This document shows positions 34,345 to 45,062 of a stretch of 64,000 nt of DNA, piece by piece. The notes under the pieces were generated by a model. It worked only from the letters and a program-made list of their open reading frames with translations. It did not search any database and was not told where the DNA came from. Numbering within the stretch: the first letter of the stretch is position 1; every line of letters starts with the position of its first letter. Position numbers and translations under genes: made by a program. Source of the DNA: Phlyctochytrium arcticum (Eukaryota; Chytridiomycota; Chytridiomycetes; Chytridiales; Chytridiaceae); assembly GCA_025602905.1 (NCBI GenBank), contig JAHLKI010000031.1:248001-312000 (forward strand), read 5' to 3'.

Positions 34345-35104
34345 GAAGGGAATCAAGAACTGGATCAACACGGTTCCGTTATGACAATCATCAGGCTACC
34401 CCCCGAGATGGTGGCACAGATCCTGGGATACTTTCAAGAAGGGGTGCTATACGGCAAGAAAGAGTTTATACTACACAAGAGTCTGTTGGTCTAGGCGAAG
34501 GGTAACATTACGACATCTATTTCGCCAGCCTGCATTATACAATATACAACAAAACCGGAAGTTTTGTAAGGTGTCTTGAAGATCGTCAAGATTTCGGGGC
34601 GTACGTGCGCTTCCTCGAGGTGGATGACCTTGAGTACAGCAACCTGATCAGCAAACCTGTATTCTATGACCTGTACGATGAGGAGAACAGCATGATCAAA
34701 CAAACCAATACTCTTCAGCAGTCTGCTGAGTATGTGTTCCAATATGTGAGTTTTACCGGTTTTTCTCCTCCGAATTTGGACTTGTACAGCCCTGATCTGA
34801 CGATGGCTGGCAGCGAAGACCTTTGGCTGCGCTATCCAGATATAGACCATCTTCCGCTCTGTGGAATTTCCGTGGTGATCGTTGTGACGACCTTATCATG
34901 CAAATCACATCTGCCAACCCATTACTGCAAATATTGGACCTTCACGAAACGTCACTTGAAATCTCTACAACCCTCTCGTTGCTAGACACCTGCCAGAACT
35001 TAACTGGGCCGGCGACTTTCGTCCCGACCTGAATACAGTGGAGAGACGTGGGCTGAAATTATGCGGGCGAAGCCTAACCGGTTTACGATAATGGAAAGTA
35101 AATA
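34345..35104 (+). pseudogene. F-box/LRR paralogue D, broken
   Basis: Exon 1 keeps RLPPEMVAQILGYF after ATG 34381, but a TAG follows about 37 codons later and the frame then changes. Pieces LRHLFRQP, DFGAYVRFLEVDD (near 34600) and LISKPVFYDL are in different frames. An intron with GTGAGT and a GGCAG acceptor remains (near 34747-34811), followed by DLWLRYPD and LRR fragments with further frame changes. The start codon used by paralogue F is absent here. Confidence 0.75.
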
Positions 35105-35268
35105 ATTCACATTGATACCGGTCCCGCCGATTCTACTTTAATTCACGACTAAGACTATCCTTCATAGCTGGTTGTATATATACTTGCAGGAGAGAAATGA
35201 ATGGATGACGCCCAACCATGTATATTTCAGGTTTTGCAATTATACGGATGAATCTTGCCTGAATGAAA

Positions 35269-35430
35269 GGAATTCATAGAGTGCACACACCTAAAACAGC
35301 GAGACCCTGGTGAGGGTGACAAGGGGATGGAAGCAAATAGACGACGATTATACAGGAGTTTGAGGAAACAACGTCTAGATCAAGGCGACATGCAAGCGGA
35401 GATTTGGCTTACGTCAGCGATAAGGTGACT
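35269..35430 (+). repeat. Duplicated promoter block with CRE-like TTACGTCA (copy 1)
   Basis: A block of about 160 bp upstream of paralogue E, repeated at 36922-37101 upstream of paralogue F. Shared landmarks are GGAATTCATAGAG, GCGGAGATT, TTACGTCAGCG (35409) and GGTGACT. TTACGTCA resembles an ATF/CREB site. Confidence 0.6.
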
Positions 35431-35556
35431 CTATATATATATTCCACAAAGGGGACCAATGGAACATGCATACTGTTTTTTCTTTTTCTCTTTTAGGAGT
35501 GCCATATTGCTGTCACTGCAGACCGCTATTCACTCAGCACAATTTCTGGGGTCGAT

Positions 35557-36504
35557 GATCAGCAAATGAACCGGGAACTGAATCAAGACAACTCGGAGAT
35601 GACAATCGACAAACCAACCTAGACTACCACCAGAGATTCTGTTACGTATCATAGGACGCCTTCATTGGGTTAAACGCTTTCATGAGATTAAAGGGCCCAC
35701 TACCCCGTCACCTAAATACTTGGGTTAGATAAAGGAGCAAGAAACCCAATGTTGGTTGGCAAAATTATCAAGAGCCTGCCGGTCCTTGCGACAAGCAGCG
35801 TTACCATATTTATTTCGCTTCCCTGTGCTTTGCTACTTGGGCCACCTCGTGGGGTTTGGGAGATGTCTTGACGATCGCCCAGATTTCGGGGTATACGTGC
35901 GTTGCCTCGTGATTGATCACATGTTCTTGAACGACGAGGAAGCCGACGTAACCGTTCGAGTGATTAGTTTATGCCCAAACCTGTGAGTTTTAGAGATTTT
36001 CGTCGTTAACTTGGATTTTGACCGCTCTAATATGACAATACATGGTATAGTGAGAAACTTCAGCTTCGCGTTCTTTCAGCACAACGTAATTTTCTTGTAC
36101 GAATTTTGGGGACTCGCCGCAGTTTTGATCCATGTTCCTCGCGACTAGTTTATCTCTCTCTGAGGGGACTTCAAAGGGATATGCTTGGCGGGTTTGACGA
36201 ACCAATCATGAAACTCACGTCTGCTCACCCATTACTGCAAGTCTTGGACTTGCGGGGGACGCCAATTCAGCCCGCCACAATTATCTCGTTGCTCAATACC
36301 TGCCGACACTTAACTCGAATGCAACTTTTATATTCCCCTGGTGAAATGCCTCAAGAAACGTGGGAGGAAATCATGCGAGCAAAGCCTGACCGGGTTAAAT
36401 TAGTTAAGCAAATAGATAACACTGGAAATATTGCACTTGGAGCGGACGCAAGTCGAACTTTCTACGATTCTCTTCTTGATGGACACCTGCCAAAACTTGA
36501 TTGA
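35557..36504 (+). pseudogene. F-box/LRR paralogue E, broken in exon 1
   Basis: Exon 1 begins near 35557 but the family ATG is not conserved. A one-base shift precedes the F-box core RLPPEILLRIIGRL, and an in-frame TAG follows at about 35727 (KYLG-stop-IKEQ). The remainder, SLRQAALPYLFRFP to VISLCPNL, is clean. The GTGAG donor at about 35983 and a GGTATAG acceptor join in phase to exon 2 (from about 36051). Exon 2 is open: EKLQLRVLSAQ, FDPCSSRLVYLSL, LLQVLDLRGT, CRHLTRMQLL. It runs past the usual end to a stop at 36504. Exon 2 alone might still be translated. Confidence 0.75.
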
Positions 36505-36709
36505 TCTGGTCGTTTACTCTTGCGTAGAACCAACCCCAGAAACGCTGGACCAAATCAGAGGAGCGAAGCCTGAACGCCTTCGGTTTCAGTACCGGTTCCA
36601 ATATGCCCGAGACCCTGAACCCTGGCCATACTTTCATGATAATGAGTATGGTGCGGGGACTGTCTATTTCCCTGGTCTCGACGTGCCCTACGATCAGGAT
36701 GTTTTTTAA
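36431..36709 (+). pseudogene. Extra LRR tail of an F-box paralogue fused after E
   Basis: In another frame, LHLERTQVELSTILFLMDTC, then CQNLIDLVVYS and RGAKPERLRF repeat the last LRR and tail of the family. They follow at once the end of paralogue E, so the end of exon 2 is present twice. It continues to a stop near 36709 with an Asp/Tyr-rich tail. It looks like a partial tandem duplication and has no F-box of its own. Confidence 0.65.
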
Positions 36710-36921
36710 GGTGCACCTGGCGCATTGACAAGGTTGATGAAACCGCAAGTGATTGTCAGACAAGTAGACATTGTCCTTCAACTACCGTATGCAACAAAGC
36801 TTAGACACATCCTGTTTTCTGATCCGAAAAATTGATGTCGCTGTCTGAAGTGCTTCCTCATATAAATATTTTCAAGGGGCCTTGAAAAATTGCCAAATAC
36901 ACAGCTTTCTAATTTTGCCAG

Positions 36922-37101
36922 AATGAAGGAATTCATAGAGGTCACCTCAATATCAGTAAGGCCCCGGTGTAGGGGACATTGTCAACGCAAGGGAATGGAA
37001 GTGAATACAAGACGACAATATCAGAGGTTGGGAAAACCCAAAATTTCATAAGAACTTCTAGACGCGAGCGGAGATTCGGGTTACGTCAGCGGATAGGGTG
37101 A
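36922..37101 (+). repeat. Duplicated promoter block with CRE-like TTACGTCA (copy 2)
   Basis: Second copy of the block at 35269-35430. TTACGTCA lies at 37081-37088, about 175 nt before the paralogue F start, at a position similar to that in copy 1. Confidence 0.6.
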
Positions 37102-37261
37102 CTGTGCGCTCAGGTCCTCAAGAAGCTATACTGTACAAATATCCCACGCTGGATAAACCAGAGAACAAGCATATTCTGAATAGCGTGCCAATCTTCCGCA
37201 AGAGAGTACTATTGCCATTTTTTCGGTCACTGCAAGCGTCTGTCTACTCAGCATCGGCACT

Positions 37262-38163
37262 ATGGGTGACCAACAAGTGAATCAAGAACCGGATCAAGAC
37301 GACTCTGTGATGACAATCGACAGATTACCCCCGGAGATTCTGGCACGTATCGTGAGGGACCTTCGTTGTATTGAAGACGTCGGCCGTAATATCCATGGTG
37401 ACACCAAAGAGGCGCAAGATCGATCATGGTTTGCAAGAACATCAACAGTCTGCTGGTCTTGGCGAATAGCAGCTTTACCATGTCCATTTTACGAGCTACG
37501 TTTTTTTTAATTACCCCAAAGTTCAACAATTCGCGAAATGTCTTGACAATCGTCCGGATTTTGGGGCCTACGTGCGCGTCCTTGCGCTTCAGTGCCTGTC
37601 CTCTGAAGTCAAGCCAGATCTGGTACTGCGAGTCCCGGGCTGGTTCGACAAGGTAGTCTTTAAAGTTGCTGAGTGTTTGCCCAAACCTGTGAGTTGTAGT
37701 GATTATCGTCATAATTTGGATTTTTCCGCCCCGATCTGACAATACATGGTATAGTGAATTTCTTAATCTGACCGTGGATGGATATTGGTTTAGCACTGAA
37801 CTTGGACTTTCAATTACACCCGGTCATGGCAAAACTTCGTCGGTCATATCTTGAACAGATTGTGGAGGCTCGCCGCAAAGTGGATCCATCGTCCTCGCGG
37901 CTAGTTGAGCTCAGCCTGTCAGGGTTTCTCATGAGTGGGTGGTCATTGCCTTGTCTATGTCTCGACGTTCTCATCCGACTCGTATCTGCCAACCCATCAC
38001 TGCAAATTTTGACCTTGGATTGCACACCAATCGATCTCTCTAGGTCCTCGACTCCTGCCCAAACTTGACCGAACTGTCCATTATGCGTGGTCGTCAGACG
38101 GATGAAGAATCGTGCGATGAAATTAGACAAGCCAAGCTTGAACGGGTTGAAATTTGGTACTAA
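37262..38163 (+). pseudogene. F-box/LRR paralogue F, broken
   Basis: ATG 37262 opens MGDQQVNQEPDQDD, then the F-box core RLPPEILARIVRDL and a second helix (CWSWRIAALP). In a run of eight T (about 37499-37506) the frame shifts; one T fewer would continue into NYPKVQQFAKCLDNRPDFGAYVRVL. The exon 1 end (CLPKP, GTGAG) and GGTATAG acceptor are kept. Exon 2 has two further shifts, near 37828 and 38042, before CPNLTELSIM. Several breaks make this a pseudogene whatever the base quality of the T run. Confidence 0.75.
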
Positions 38164-38415
38164 ATGGACCATCCTTGATACATGAGCTTCGCACTGTACA
38201 TTAGTATATCTTGTAATATATCTACTCGAGTATATATCCCAATGTTTGTATCTCACAATTTTCCCATGCCTGAACTTATAAATAAGCAGGGATGATGAGG
38301 TAAGCAGACAAACAATGCGCGGATGCGCGGTCACAAATCGGTCGCACAGGGGCTTGGCTCGCCCGTCTGCGCGTTTTTGGACACCGATTTCCAAGATGCG
38401 GTTTTTTGTGGGAGC

Positions 38416-38422
38416 TATAAAA
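38416..38422 (+). promoter_or_regulatory. TATA box of the superoxide dismutase gene
   Basis: TATAAAA, 67-73 nt upstream of ATG 38489, predicting a short 5' leader of about 40 nt. Confidence 0.65.
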
Positions 38423-38488
38423 GGCAGACTCCCAGACTTTTCCCCCCCTCCGGCATTCCCATAAACTCCCAGCTACCCAGAACTAAAG

Positions 38489-39133
38489 ATGAAGCTGAAT
38501 CTCGTTGGACTGGTGCTGGCCACCGCCGCCGCCGCCGTATCTACCACATGGGCCGTCCCTACCCGGGTCCGCACCGGTGCATCTCACACCCGCCAGGACA
38601 ACCCGCTCGCTCTTGCCACAATTGAGCCCGACGCTGCTGCTGCCGCCAACGGAACTTTGGTCAAGGGTTGGGTCCACATTTCCCAGCAAGTTCCCGGTGC
38701 CGGCACCTGCCTCCCCACCAACTCACCGCAGTTTGTCAAGATCCAAGTCCACCTCGAGGGCTTGACCCCTGGCAAACACGGCTTCCACATCCACTCCCAA
38801 CCCATCCCCGCTGATTCCCGCAACTGCACTCTTGCTGCAGGCCACTACAACCCCCTCAACGCGACCCACGGCGATATCCTCGACACCATCCGCCATGTTG
38901 GCGACCTCGGCAACATTGTGGCCAACGAGCAAGGCATTGTCGACACAATCATCACAGACTCGGTCGTCTCACTCACAGGCAACTACTCTGTCATTGGCAA
39001 GTCCTTTGTCGTGCATGCCCTGGAAGACGATCTTGGCAAAGGCGGCTCGCCCCTTTCCAACACAACTGGCAACGCTGGTGGTCGCCTCGCCTGTGGCAAC
39101 ATTACTGTCAAAGTACCGGGTAGCAAGCAGTAG
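38489..39133 (+). CDS. Secreted Cu/Zn superoxide dismutase
   Basis: Single exon, 214 residues. The N-terminus is a signal peptide ([17 protein letters not shown]) followed by a propeptide-like stretch, so the enzyme is exported, unlike cytosolic SOD1. All metal ligands are visible: HGFHIH (two copper His), GHYNP (bridging His), THGD and HVGDLGN (zinc His and Asp), and [13 protein letters not shown] (last copper His). The Arg of GGRLACG is the active-site arginine, and its Cys should pair with that of NCTLAAGH. Several N-x-S/T sites fit a secreted glycoprotein. It converts superoxide to peroxide outside the cell or at the wall. It sits between F-box copies and transposon relics but is itself undamaged. 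Confidence 0.95.
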   Translation: MKLNLVGLVLATAAAAVSTTWAVPTRVRTGASHTRQDNPLALATIEPDAAAAANGTLVKGWVHISQQVPGAGTCLPTNSPQFVKIQVHLEGLTPGKHGFHIHSQPIPADSRNCTLAAGHYNPLNATHGDILDTIRHVGDLGNIVANEQGIVDTIITDSVVSLTGNYSVIGKSFVVHALEDDLGKGGSPLSNTTGNAGGRLACGNITVKVPGSKQ

Positions 39134-41020
39134 TCCAATCAATGCTAGCCATTGAGACATGATTTTGCAGGGCATAATCAGTTACATATGTAGTCTTTCC
39201 ATCTCCCACACTTTTCCTATATCATACATCTAGACATATACACACACTCCCAATCTGTACACACCTACTCCTTCCTTTACACGCACACAAATAGTACTAT
39301 GACACGAATCCCACATTTCAATACACTTCCGCTTCTATGGGTCTCGTCGGCCATTGCACTGTTTTTGGATCCGAGATTGCTGGAGATGAGGTTGAGAAAA
39401 TTTGACGGAAATAAACGGGCTGGTGGCTGTAAAGTTGTGTTACCAAACCCGAGATCTCGGGGTGTGGCTGGGGCCCGTGGCTGAGTCGAAGGTGGACAAC
39501 GGGCGTCGGCATCGTCGGCGGGCGTCTGAAACTCCGCAACTTCCACAAGGTCCCACGCATTGGGAATTTGGAAATCTCCTCAGGAAATCTCCGGATCTTC
39601 GATACCCGTAAACATAGACAATAAGTACTAGGGATTTCCAGCAGTGTGTCTATAACTTGTCTCGCCCGTCGACTGATCTCGGCGGCTTTATATATGTGAC
39701 CTTCACCATTGAGGCATTCGGTATGGATAACGGGTGCGTGAGTTTGTGTTCAATGCGTTTTGCAACGGTTGTAGTAGGATTTTGCTGTGGGTTTCCAGTA
39801 CCGTGACCCAGCATTGATGTATCGTCTAAGGGTCTCAGTTTTCCATGCATTATCTCTGTGGGATTTTTATTCCGTTTTTTAGACTCGGGGGCATATATAT
39901 ATCCGACATTCTCAAACTAGACACGTATCCCCAACCACATATATCGGTAGATGTGCTATTTCCGATGGCCTATAAGAGAGTAGCGATTTGCAGTTTCTTG
40001 TGATGGGCCTCGCACTTTCTCTCACAGACTCAGAACACCAGATTAGTCTGAGAACACGTAGCTACCGAAGTGTAGGCGGAAATTTGGAGGGGAGCGGAGT
40101 TGGGTGGCTGTGAAGAAGATATCCTTATTAGATCTAAATGATGTCGAACTTGAAAATCTTGTGAGATGATGAGATCCCACCGGAGATCGGGGAGATCGCA
40201 CCAGAGAATCAGCGGAGATCCACGCAGTTGACGCACGAGATCAGGACAATACAGGCCTCCGAAACACTCCTCTCCTCTCCACTATGCATCAATGGAAGTT
40301 CGTCCGAAATCATCTCGCGTTAAGGGACATCTCGGATCTGATGTTAAAGTAAGTGTTGTGTGTTTATAAACGATGGAATGGTTAGACTGATTCAATTTCC
40401 AGAGATTATGAATGGGAAGATGGGAAGGGAGCGAATGGGAAGCGCATTTTTTAATGAAGTACATTATCGCGATAGGGAGTGACGGATTGACAAAGGATCT
40501 GGGGCCAGACTGGGGGCGAGCGCGCTGCTAATGGGCGCCAACTCTCACGCATGAAAATGCTAAAGAGCTATATATCGGAACTTGTCAACCCCAATCTTGT
40601 CATCAGTAAATGACCTTGAAAGACCGAACATTGATGACGACCATTACCGTCATGATCGCAACGAGTGGGTTGGCGCTAGGATGTCCACGTCCGCTTGTGA
40701 CCCATGTGAAAATGCCGACATTGATGGGTTCGTTCCGACAAGAATCTGATTGTGACGGTGTGGATGGCACTGGATGCTAAAAGCTTGGTCATTGTGGCTG
40801 CAGCGCTGCAGAAAAGGACAAGCACACACGCCATTATTTCAGACAGCAGACACGATGCGGTTGAAGTATTGATGCTCACTGAAGAGGAAATCGCCTGTTC
40901 GGTACACCACAATCCAAGTTTTTTCCCGAAGATTCATGAGGGCATGGGTATACCGGTTCTTGAAGCGTCATGTGTGAACTTTTAATTATGGATGAGAAGA
41001 GCATGGTGTCGGCCGTAATC
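39134..41020. other. Intergenic, nothing firm
   Basis: 3' flank of the SOD gene and gene-poor sequence. A short open frame at 40752-40985 has no recognised relatives and leads into transposase relics. Confidence 0.35.
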
Positions 41021-41860
41021 TTCAATCTTACTTGGGGAGACATGGTCTCGGACTATACTGTGGACGAAGTAGGAAAAAAGACAATCACCATCCGAACGGC
41101 CAAGAGTCAACTCCAAAGACAAATCAATGCCCAACTGCTCACACCAGTTACGCCGACGCCTCACAACCAAGAAAACACGTACCAATCAAGTGCTAGGAAG
41201 GAGAAGCAAGCGAGTTACTGTTACGCTGGCCGTACTGATGAGAAGAGTATGGTTGGCCGTAGTCTGCTTGGCAAAATTGAATCTCGGTTTTCCTGCTTCC
41301 CGATCTGAACCGTTCGGCGGAAAGGCGTTGATCTTGTTCAGCATCCCGTCATGGACGCACAAAAATCAAATGTGCGCAAAATTTTGATCCAGAATGCCGT
41401 TTGACCCAAATTAGATGCCTTTGTCGTGACAATGTCTGCTCGATCAAGTCAACTCAACTCAAAGTCAAGAGGGGTTCATCATCCTTCGCAATCATCGTCT
41501 CTCGCACTGTATTTAGTAGATCCCTGCGTATCGGTTATGCTCCATCGGAAACATGGATCAAACACTCATTTGGGGGGACATGGTTTCCGGACTATACCCA
41601 TCAAGCCCTACCTGAAGAACAGCCGGAATCAAGAGCCTTTACTTGTACGCGTGGTCGGTCGCTGTCGATGACGTTGATCGGCGTAGTAAACCTTATTCTG
41701 GATCAAACTCCTATTTGGGGGGACATGGTCTCCGACTATACTGTGGACGAAGTCGGAAAAAAAACAATCACCATCCGAACGGCCAAGAAGGAGAAGCAGC
41801 GAAGTGCTGTTACGCTAGCCGTACTGGCGTGACGGGACAAAGCCCCCCCTGAGGGCAACT
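41021..41860 (+). mobile_element. Pogo/Tigger-type DDE_1 transposase relics, three partial copies
   Basis: The phrase WGDMVSDYTVDEVGKKTITI followed by RTAK occurs at 41031-41104 and 41718-41790. A more degenerate version (FGGTWFPDYT) lies near 41570. In the last copy it is preceded by NLILDQTPI and followed by EKQRSAVTLAVLA. This matches the first catalytic-Asp region of pogo/Tigger transposases (LDQTP...NYTV...KK..IRT....K...TV.LA). The copies are tandem fragments with no complete ORF. The first carries a 93-nt insert (41105-41197) not present in the third. Confidence 0.75.
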
Positions 41861-42129
41861 TCCACAAATGCATCACTGTCGGTCAATTTGTGCTAGATTT
41901 AGTGGAGCTCATCGGTCCAAGAGTCGCTTTCATCAAATGGACGTGATAACAGTGACATTGACGCCGAAATTTATATGAAGATCGTGATCAGGGGTCAATT
42001 AAGTTAAGTACGACTCAACAAGTGCATTTACGGATTGAAACAATCTCCGAGACTATGGGACAAGATGATAGATCAATAGATGAAATTCTTAGGGTTCAGA
42101 CCATCTGCATACGATATTGCATGCTTTTT

Positions 42130-42470
42130 TCAACACCTTGTATGTCGACGATCTCGCAATTTGCACAAAGGACTTGGCGGAAATGCAGCAAATACATGAC
42201 GGATTGGCCACATGATTCGACATGGAAGATATGAGGGAGCTATCCTTTATCCTCGCGGTCGAGGTTACAAGAGACAGAGCGAAAAATTCAGGCACTTTTT
42301 CGTTTAAGGAAAGACACTGACGATATACTGGCTCGTTTCATTCAACTTGGGGGAGCTGCCGGGAGTGACCACTCCATTTGACCACAAACAAGACCAAAGT
42401 GGATTGGAGCCGGAAGTCGACTTCAAGGAATACCAGGCAATGGTGGGGAGCCTAATGTACACTTAGTCAT
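42130..42470 (+). mobile_element. Copia reverse transcriptase relic
   Basis: NTLYVDDLAICTKDLAEMQQ includes the YVDD catalytic motif of copia reverse transcriptase. It is followed by DMEDMRELSFILAVEVTRDR, the 'DLGELKYFLGIEV' region, with an in-frame TGA between them. Further on, FKEYQAMVGSLMYT matches 'Y..LVGSLMY' before RNase H. Frames break in the middle. It could come from the same element class as the 5' fragment at 404-2199, but no overlap exists to test this. Confidence 0.8.
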
Positions 42471-42604
42471 GGGGACGCGTTCCCCTAATGCTCCAGATCT
42501 CCATCATAGAGAGTATCTGAAATTCCAACTCTGCTGTAGTATTCGCTCCCTTCCCAAATTGCAATGCTTTGTCGGCTAGACGCTATGTTGCGGGAACGGC
42601 CAGG

Positions 42605-42720
42605 AGATGATCAGATGCGAGGTGGTCCTATCGGCAATGTGGAAGATTCAATGAAGCAAATATAGAAAAAAATGTATATGGCGTGACCGCATGATACTGT
42701 ACAGTAGTTTTATGCATGAG
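42605..42720. repeat. Family 3' flank, copy 1 of three
   Basis: GATCAGATGCGAGGTGG near 42608, then GGCAATGTG, resembles 43533 (CGGATGCAAGATG, ACGGTGTGATATA) and 45013 (GATCGGATGCAAGGTGG, GGCAATGTGATATA). Each lies just 3' of a minus-strand F-box copy (G, H, I). Confidence 0.5.
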
Positions 42721-43161
42721 TTATAATACAGCATCAGATCCACCTAGGAGGCGATATACCAAATCATTCGGGGGGCAGAAGACAATTCTAACGCGTTCGG
42801 GCTTCCCACTCGCGATTTGGGTCCGCAGTTCTTCTTTGAGAAAATCCTCTGACAGAACCAGCTCGGTCAAGTGTTTGCAGGTTTTGAGTAGAGCGAGAAT
42901 TGTTTCCAGTTTGAGTTTCATGCGGAAGAGGTTCAAGCACTTAAGAAATGGGTTTGCAGAGATCAACTGCAATAAAAAATCGTCGCATCCAGGCCTGTGC
43001 TGCCATATGGTGAGCGTGGTCAGCCGCGAGCAGCTTGGATCATAACGTGATAATCCTCTTGATGGATGGATGGATGGATGGCACCACACGTTCTCGTTCG
43101 CGCAAGGTAGTTCACACGCTATGTATTGTAAGGTCCAACCTCTCAAACAGAGGTCTGGCAT
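42721..43161 (-). pseudogene. F-box/LRR paralogue G, exon 2 only
   Basis: Only the LRR exon is present. From its middle it reads DPSCSRLTTLTI, PGCDDFLLQLISANPFLKCL, CKHLTELVL and GKPERVRIVF, aligned with copies H and I. Upstream the F-box exon is missing. The junction carries a GATG tetranucleotide run (43061-43080) that reads as HPSIHPS. The open frame is a gene fragment, not a working F-box gene. Confidence 0.7.
43061..43080 (+). repeat. (GATG)5 microsatellite
   Basis: Five tandem GATG units inside paralogue G, close to where its homology with the family begins. Confidence 0.9.
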
Positions 43162-43383
43162 CGACTCTATATGTACACAACTGGGACGGACACAACTTCG
43201 ACCGCTAATATAATTACATTTGGCAATCGACTGCGCAAACTAATCTGACATGTCACTTCCACTGCTGCCCTGCTACCACTGCTGCCAGGCTACATCACAA
43301 TATACTCGCGCTTGAACAATGAATCATTTTCATCATACATCGTTCTCTTTTTTTGGTCAATCCATTATCTGATCAGTCCATGG

Positions 43384-43590
43384 ATGATAGCTGTGCATGC
43401 CGTAAGATATAACGGCCTTTTTAGGGACGCCAAACGTTACTGAAACCCATGATCTTCACACCTCGATACGGCTACAAGAAAAACTGATTTCTACGTTCAA
43501 AGAATGTATTTGGTTTGAGTCCGTCAACATGCTCGGATGCAAGATGAAACTACTGTAACGGTGTGATATATTCGGTAAAGCAAATATCAA
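43384..43590. repeat. Segmental duplication block, copy 1
   Basis: ATGCCGTAAGATATAACGGCC, ATCTTCACACCTCGATACGG, AAAACTGATTT and TTGGTTTGAGT recur in the same order at 44766-45060. These are the 3' flanks of paralogues H and I, showing that the gene and its flank were duplicated together. Confidence 0.65.
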
Positions 43591-43615
43591 CAAATACGTA
43601 TAGCAAGAACGTAAT

Positions 43616-44386
43616 CTACTTCCAGTTGATTAGGGAGTGAAAGCAAATTCTAACGTGTTCAGGTTTCGCTCTCATGATTTCCGTCTGCCCTTGTCCATTC
43701 ACGAAATTCCCCGAAACAATCAGCCAGGTCAAATGTTTACAGATTTTGAGCAACGTGAAAATTGTGTCTATTTTGAGGTCCATGCGATAGAGGCCCAAGT
43801 GCTGAAGAAATGGATTTGCAGATAATAGTCGCATTATGACCGCGTCACACCCAGGCTTGCGATAGCTTAAAGTCAGCGTAATCAGCCGCGAGCAGCTTGG
43901 TTCAATATTGCGGCGTGCATCCAAGATTGATTCAAAATATGTATCGACTTCACGGTCACAGAGCAGTGTAAGTTCTTCCCTGCAATTTGTTTGTCAGATT
44001 AGGACCGCGCGGATGCAAATTTGGATAAAATTAGTGAAACTCACAAACTCAGGAGAAACCTCATAAATCTCAATGGAATCGACAAGCGGAGCCGTACCTT
44101 TGAGAACACGCACGTACTGCCCAAAATCTGGACGATCACCAAGACATGAGACAAACGTCTCAACTACGTTGAGATTGTCAAGAACAGGCTCGCGAAATAA
44201 GTACGGTAGCGTTGCTCTTCGCCAGGACCAGCTGACTCTTGAGATTTGATCAAGTGTGTATTGGCGCTTACCGCGGGAAGACCACAAACTGCCATGAACG
44301 TACTCTATGATCTGCGATAGTATTTCCGGGGGTAGCTCGGGCATCGCGGTCAATGACTTGTTTTGATGTGCTTCCTGCTCGTCCAT
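43616..44386 (-). pseudogene. F-box/LRR paralogue H, frame-disrupted
   Basis: ATG 44386 opens MDEQEAHQNK, the F-box core LPPEILSQIIEYV and second helix SWSWRRATLPYLFREP, then DRPDFGQYVRVLKG. After about residue 110 the coherent frame changes: PLRFMRFLLSL, the homologue of LRLLRVLLSACPNL in copy I, is out of frame, so the phase at the GTGAGT donor is wrong. Exon 2 (to 43616) is clean: EELTLLCDREVDTYF, EPSCSRLITLTL, CKHLTWLIVS, KPEHVRICF. A single indel would separate this copy from an intact gene. Confidence 0.65.
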
Positions 44387-44469
44387 CAAGTCGAAGGTCG
44401 TGTTGAGGATAGTCTCATAAAGTGGAGGCCCGCACTGACAGTCGGAGGAATTTTCTGAACCCCCCTTCT

Positions 44470-44526
44470 TGACTTTGACACATGGCTTGGCACGTCAATT
44501 CGAATCGCACTCTTTCTCACGCATCC
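44470..44526 (-). promoter_or_regulatory. F-box family bipartite promoter motif (copy H)
   Basis: TGACTTTGACA near 44470 and CAATTCGAATCGCACTC through TTTCTCACGCATCC (44496-44526), 85-140 nt upstream of paralogue H. Confidence 0.5.
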
Positions 44527-44765
44527 GGCGCCAGTACTTCACCTGAAGGGTGGGTAGAGTTGTCTTTCATGGTTGCAGGTGTTTTTGGAGTGCCGACTAG
44601 TTTTTGTGTATCTGTGATGGAAAGGTATATATTATGACCGCTTTGCAGGACAGTCTCCGGATCAAAAATACATGGAGTACAATCGTTTACTGGTGGTTGT
44701 ATTAGGAACTGTCTTCGTCGGGCATTGTTCTTCTTGGTTCACTCATTATCCGACAACTCAACGGA

Positions 44766-45062
44766 CAATAGCTGGTACATGCCGTAAGATGTAATGGCCT
44801 TATTTGCGATCTAAACGTTCGTGTAATCCATAATCTTCACATTTCGATACAGTTACAAGGAAAACTGATTTCCACGTCCAAAGAATGTAATTGGTTTGAG
44901 TTCATCAACAACATATTTCAACTAGAGCACATGTGGCCAACTGAATCCTATACTCAAGCAATATTTTCATCTTCAGTGCCACACCTCTGCTCGACAAAGA
45001 AAAACGTAAATGATCGGATGCAAGGTGGATCTAACGGCAATGTGATATACTTGGCAAGGCAA
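44766..45062. repeat. Segmental duplication block, copy 2
   Basis: Second copy of 43384-43590, downstream (3') of paralogue I. The spacing of about 1.4 kb equals the size of the gene-plus-flank unit. Confidence 0.65.
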
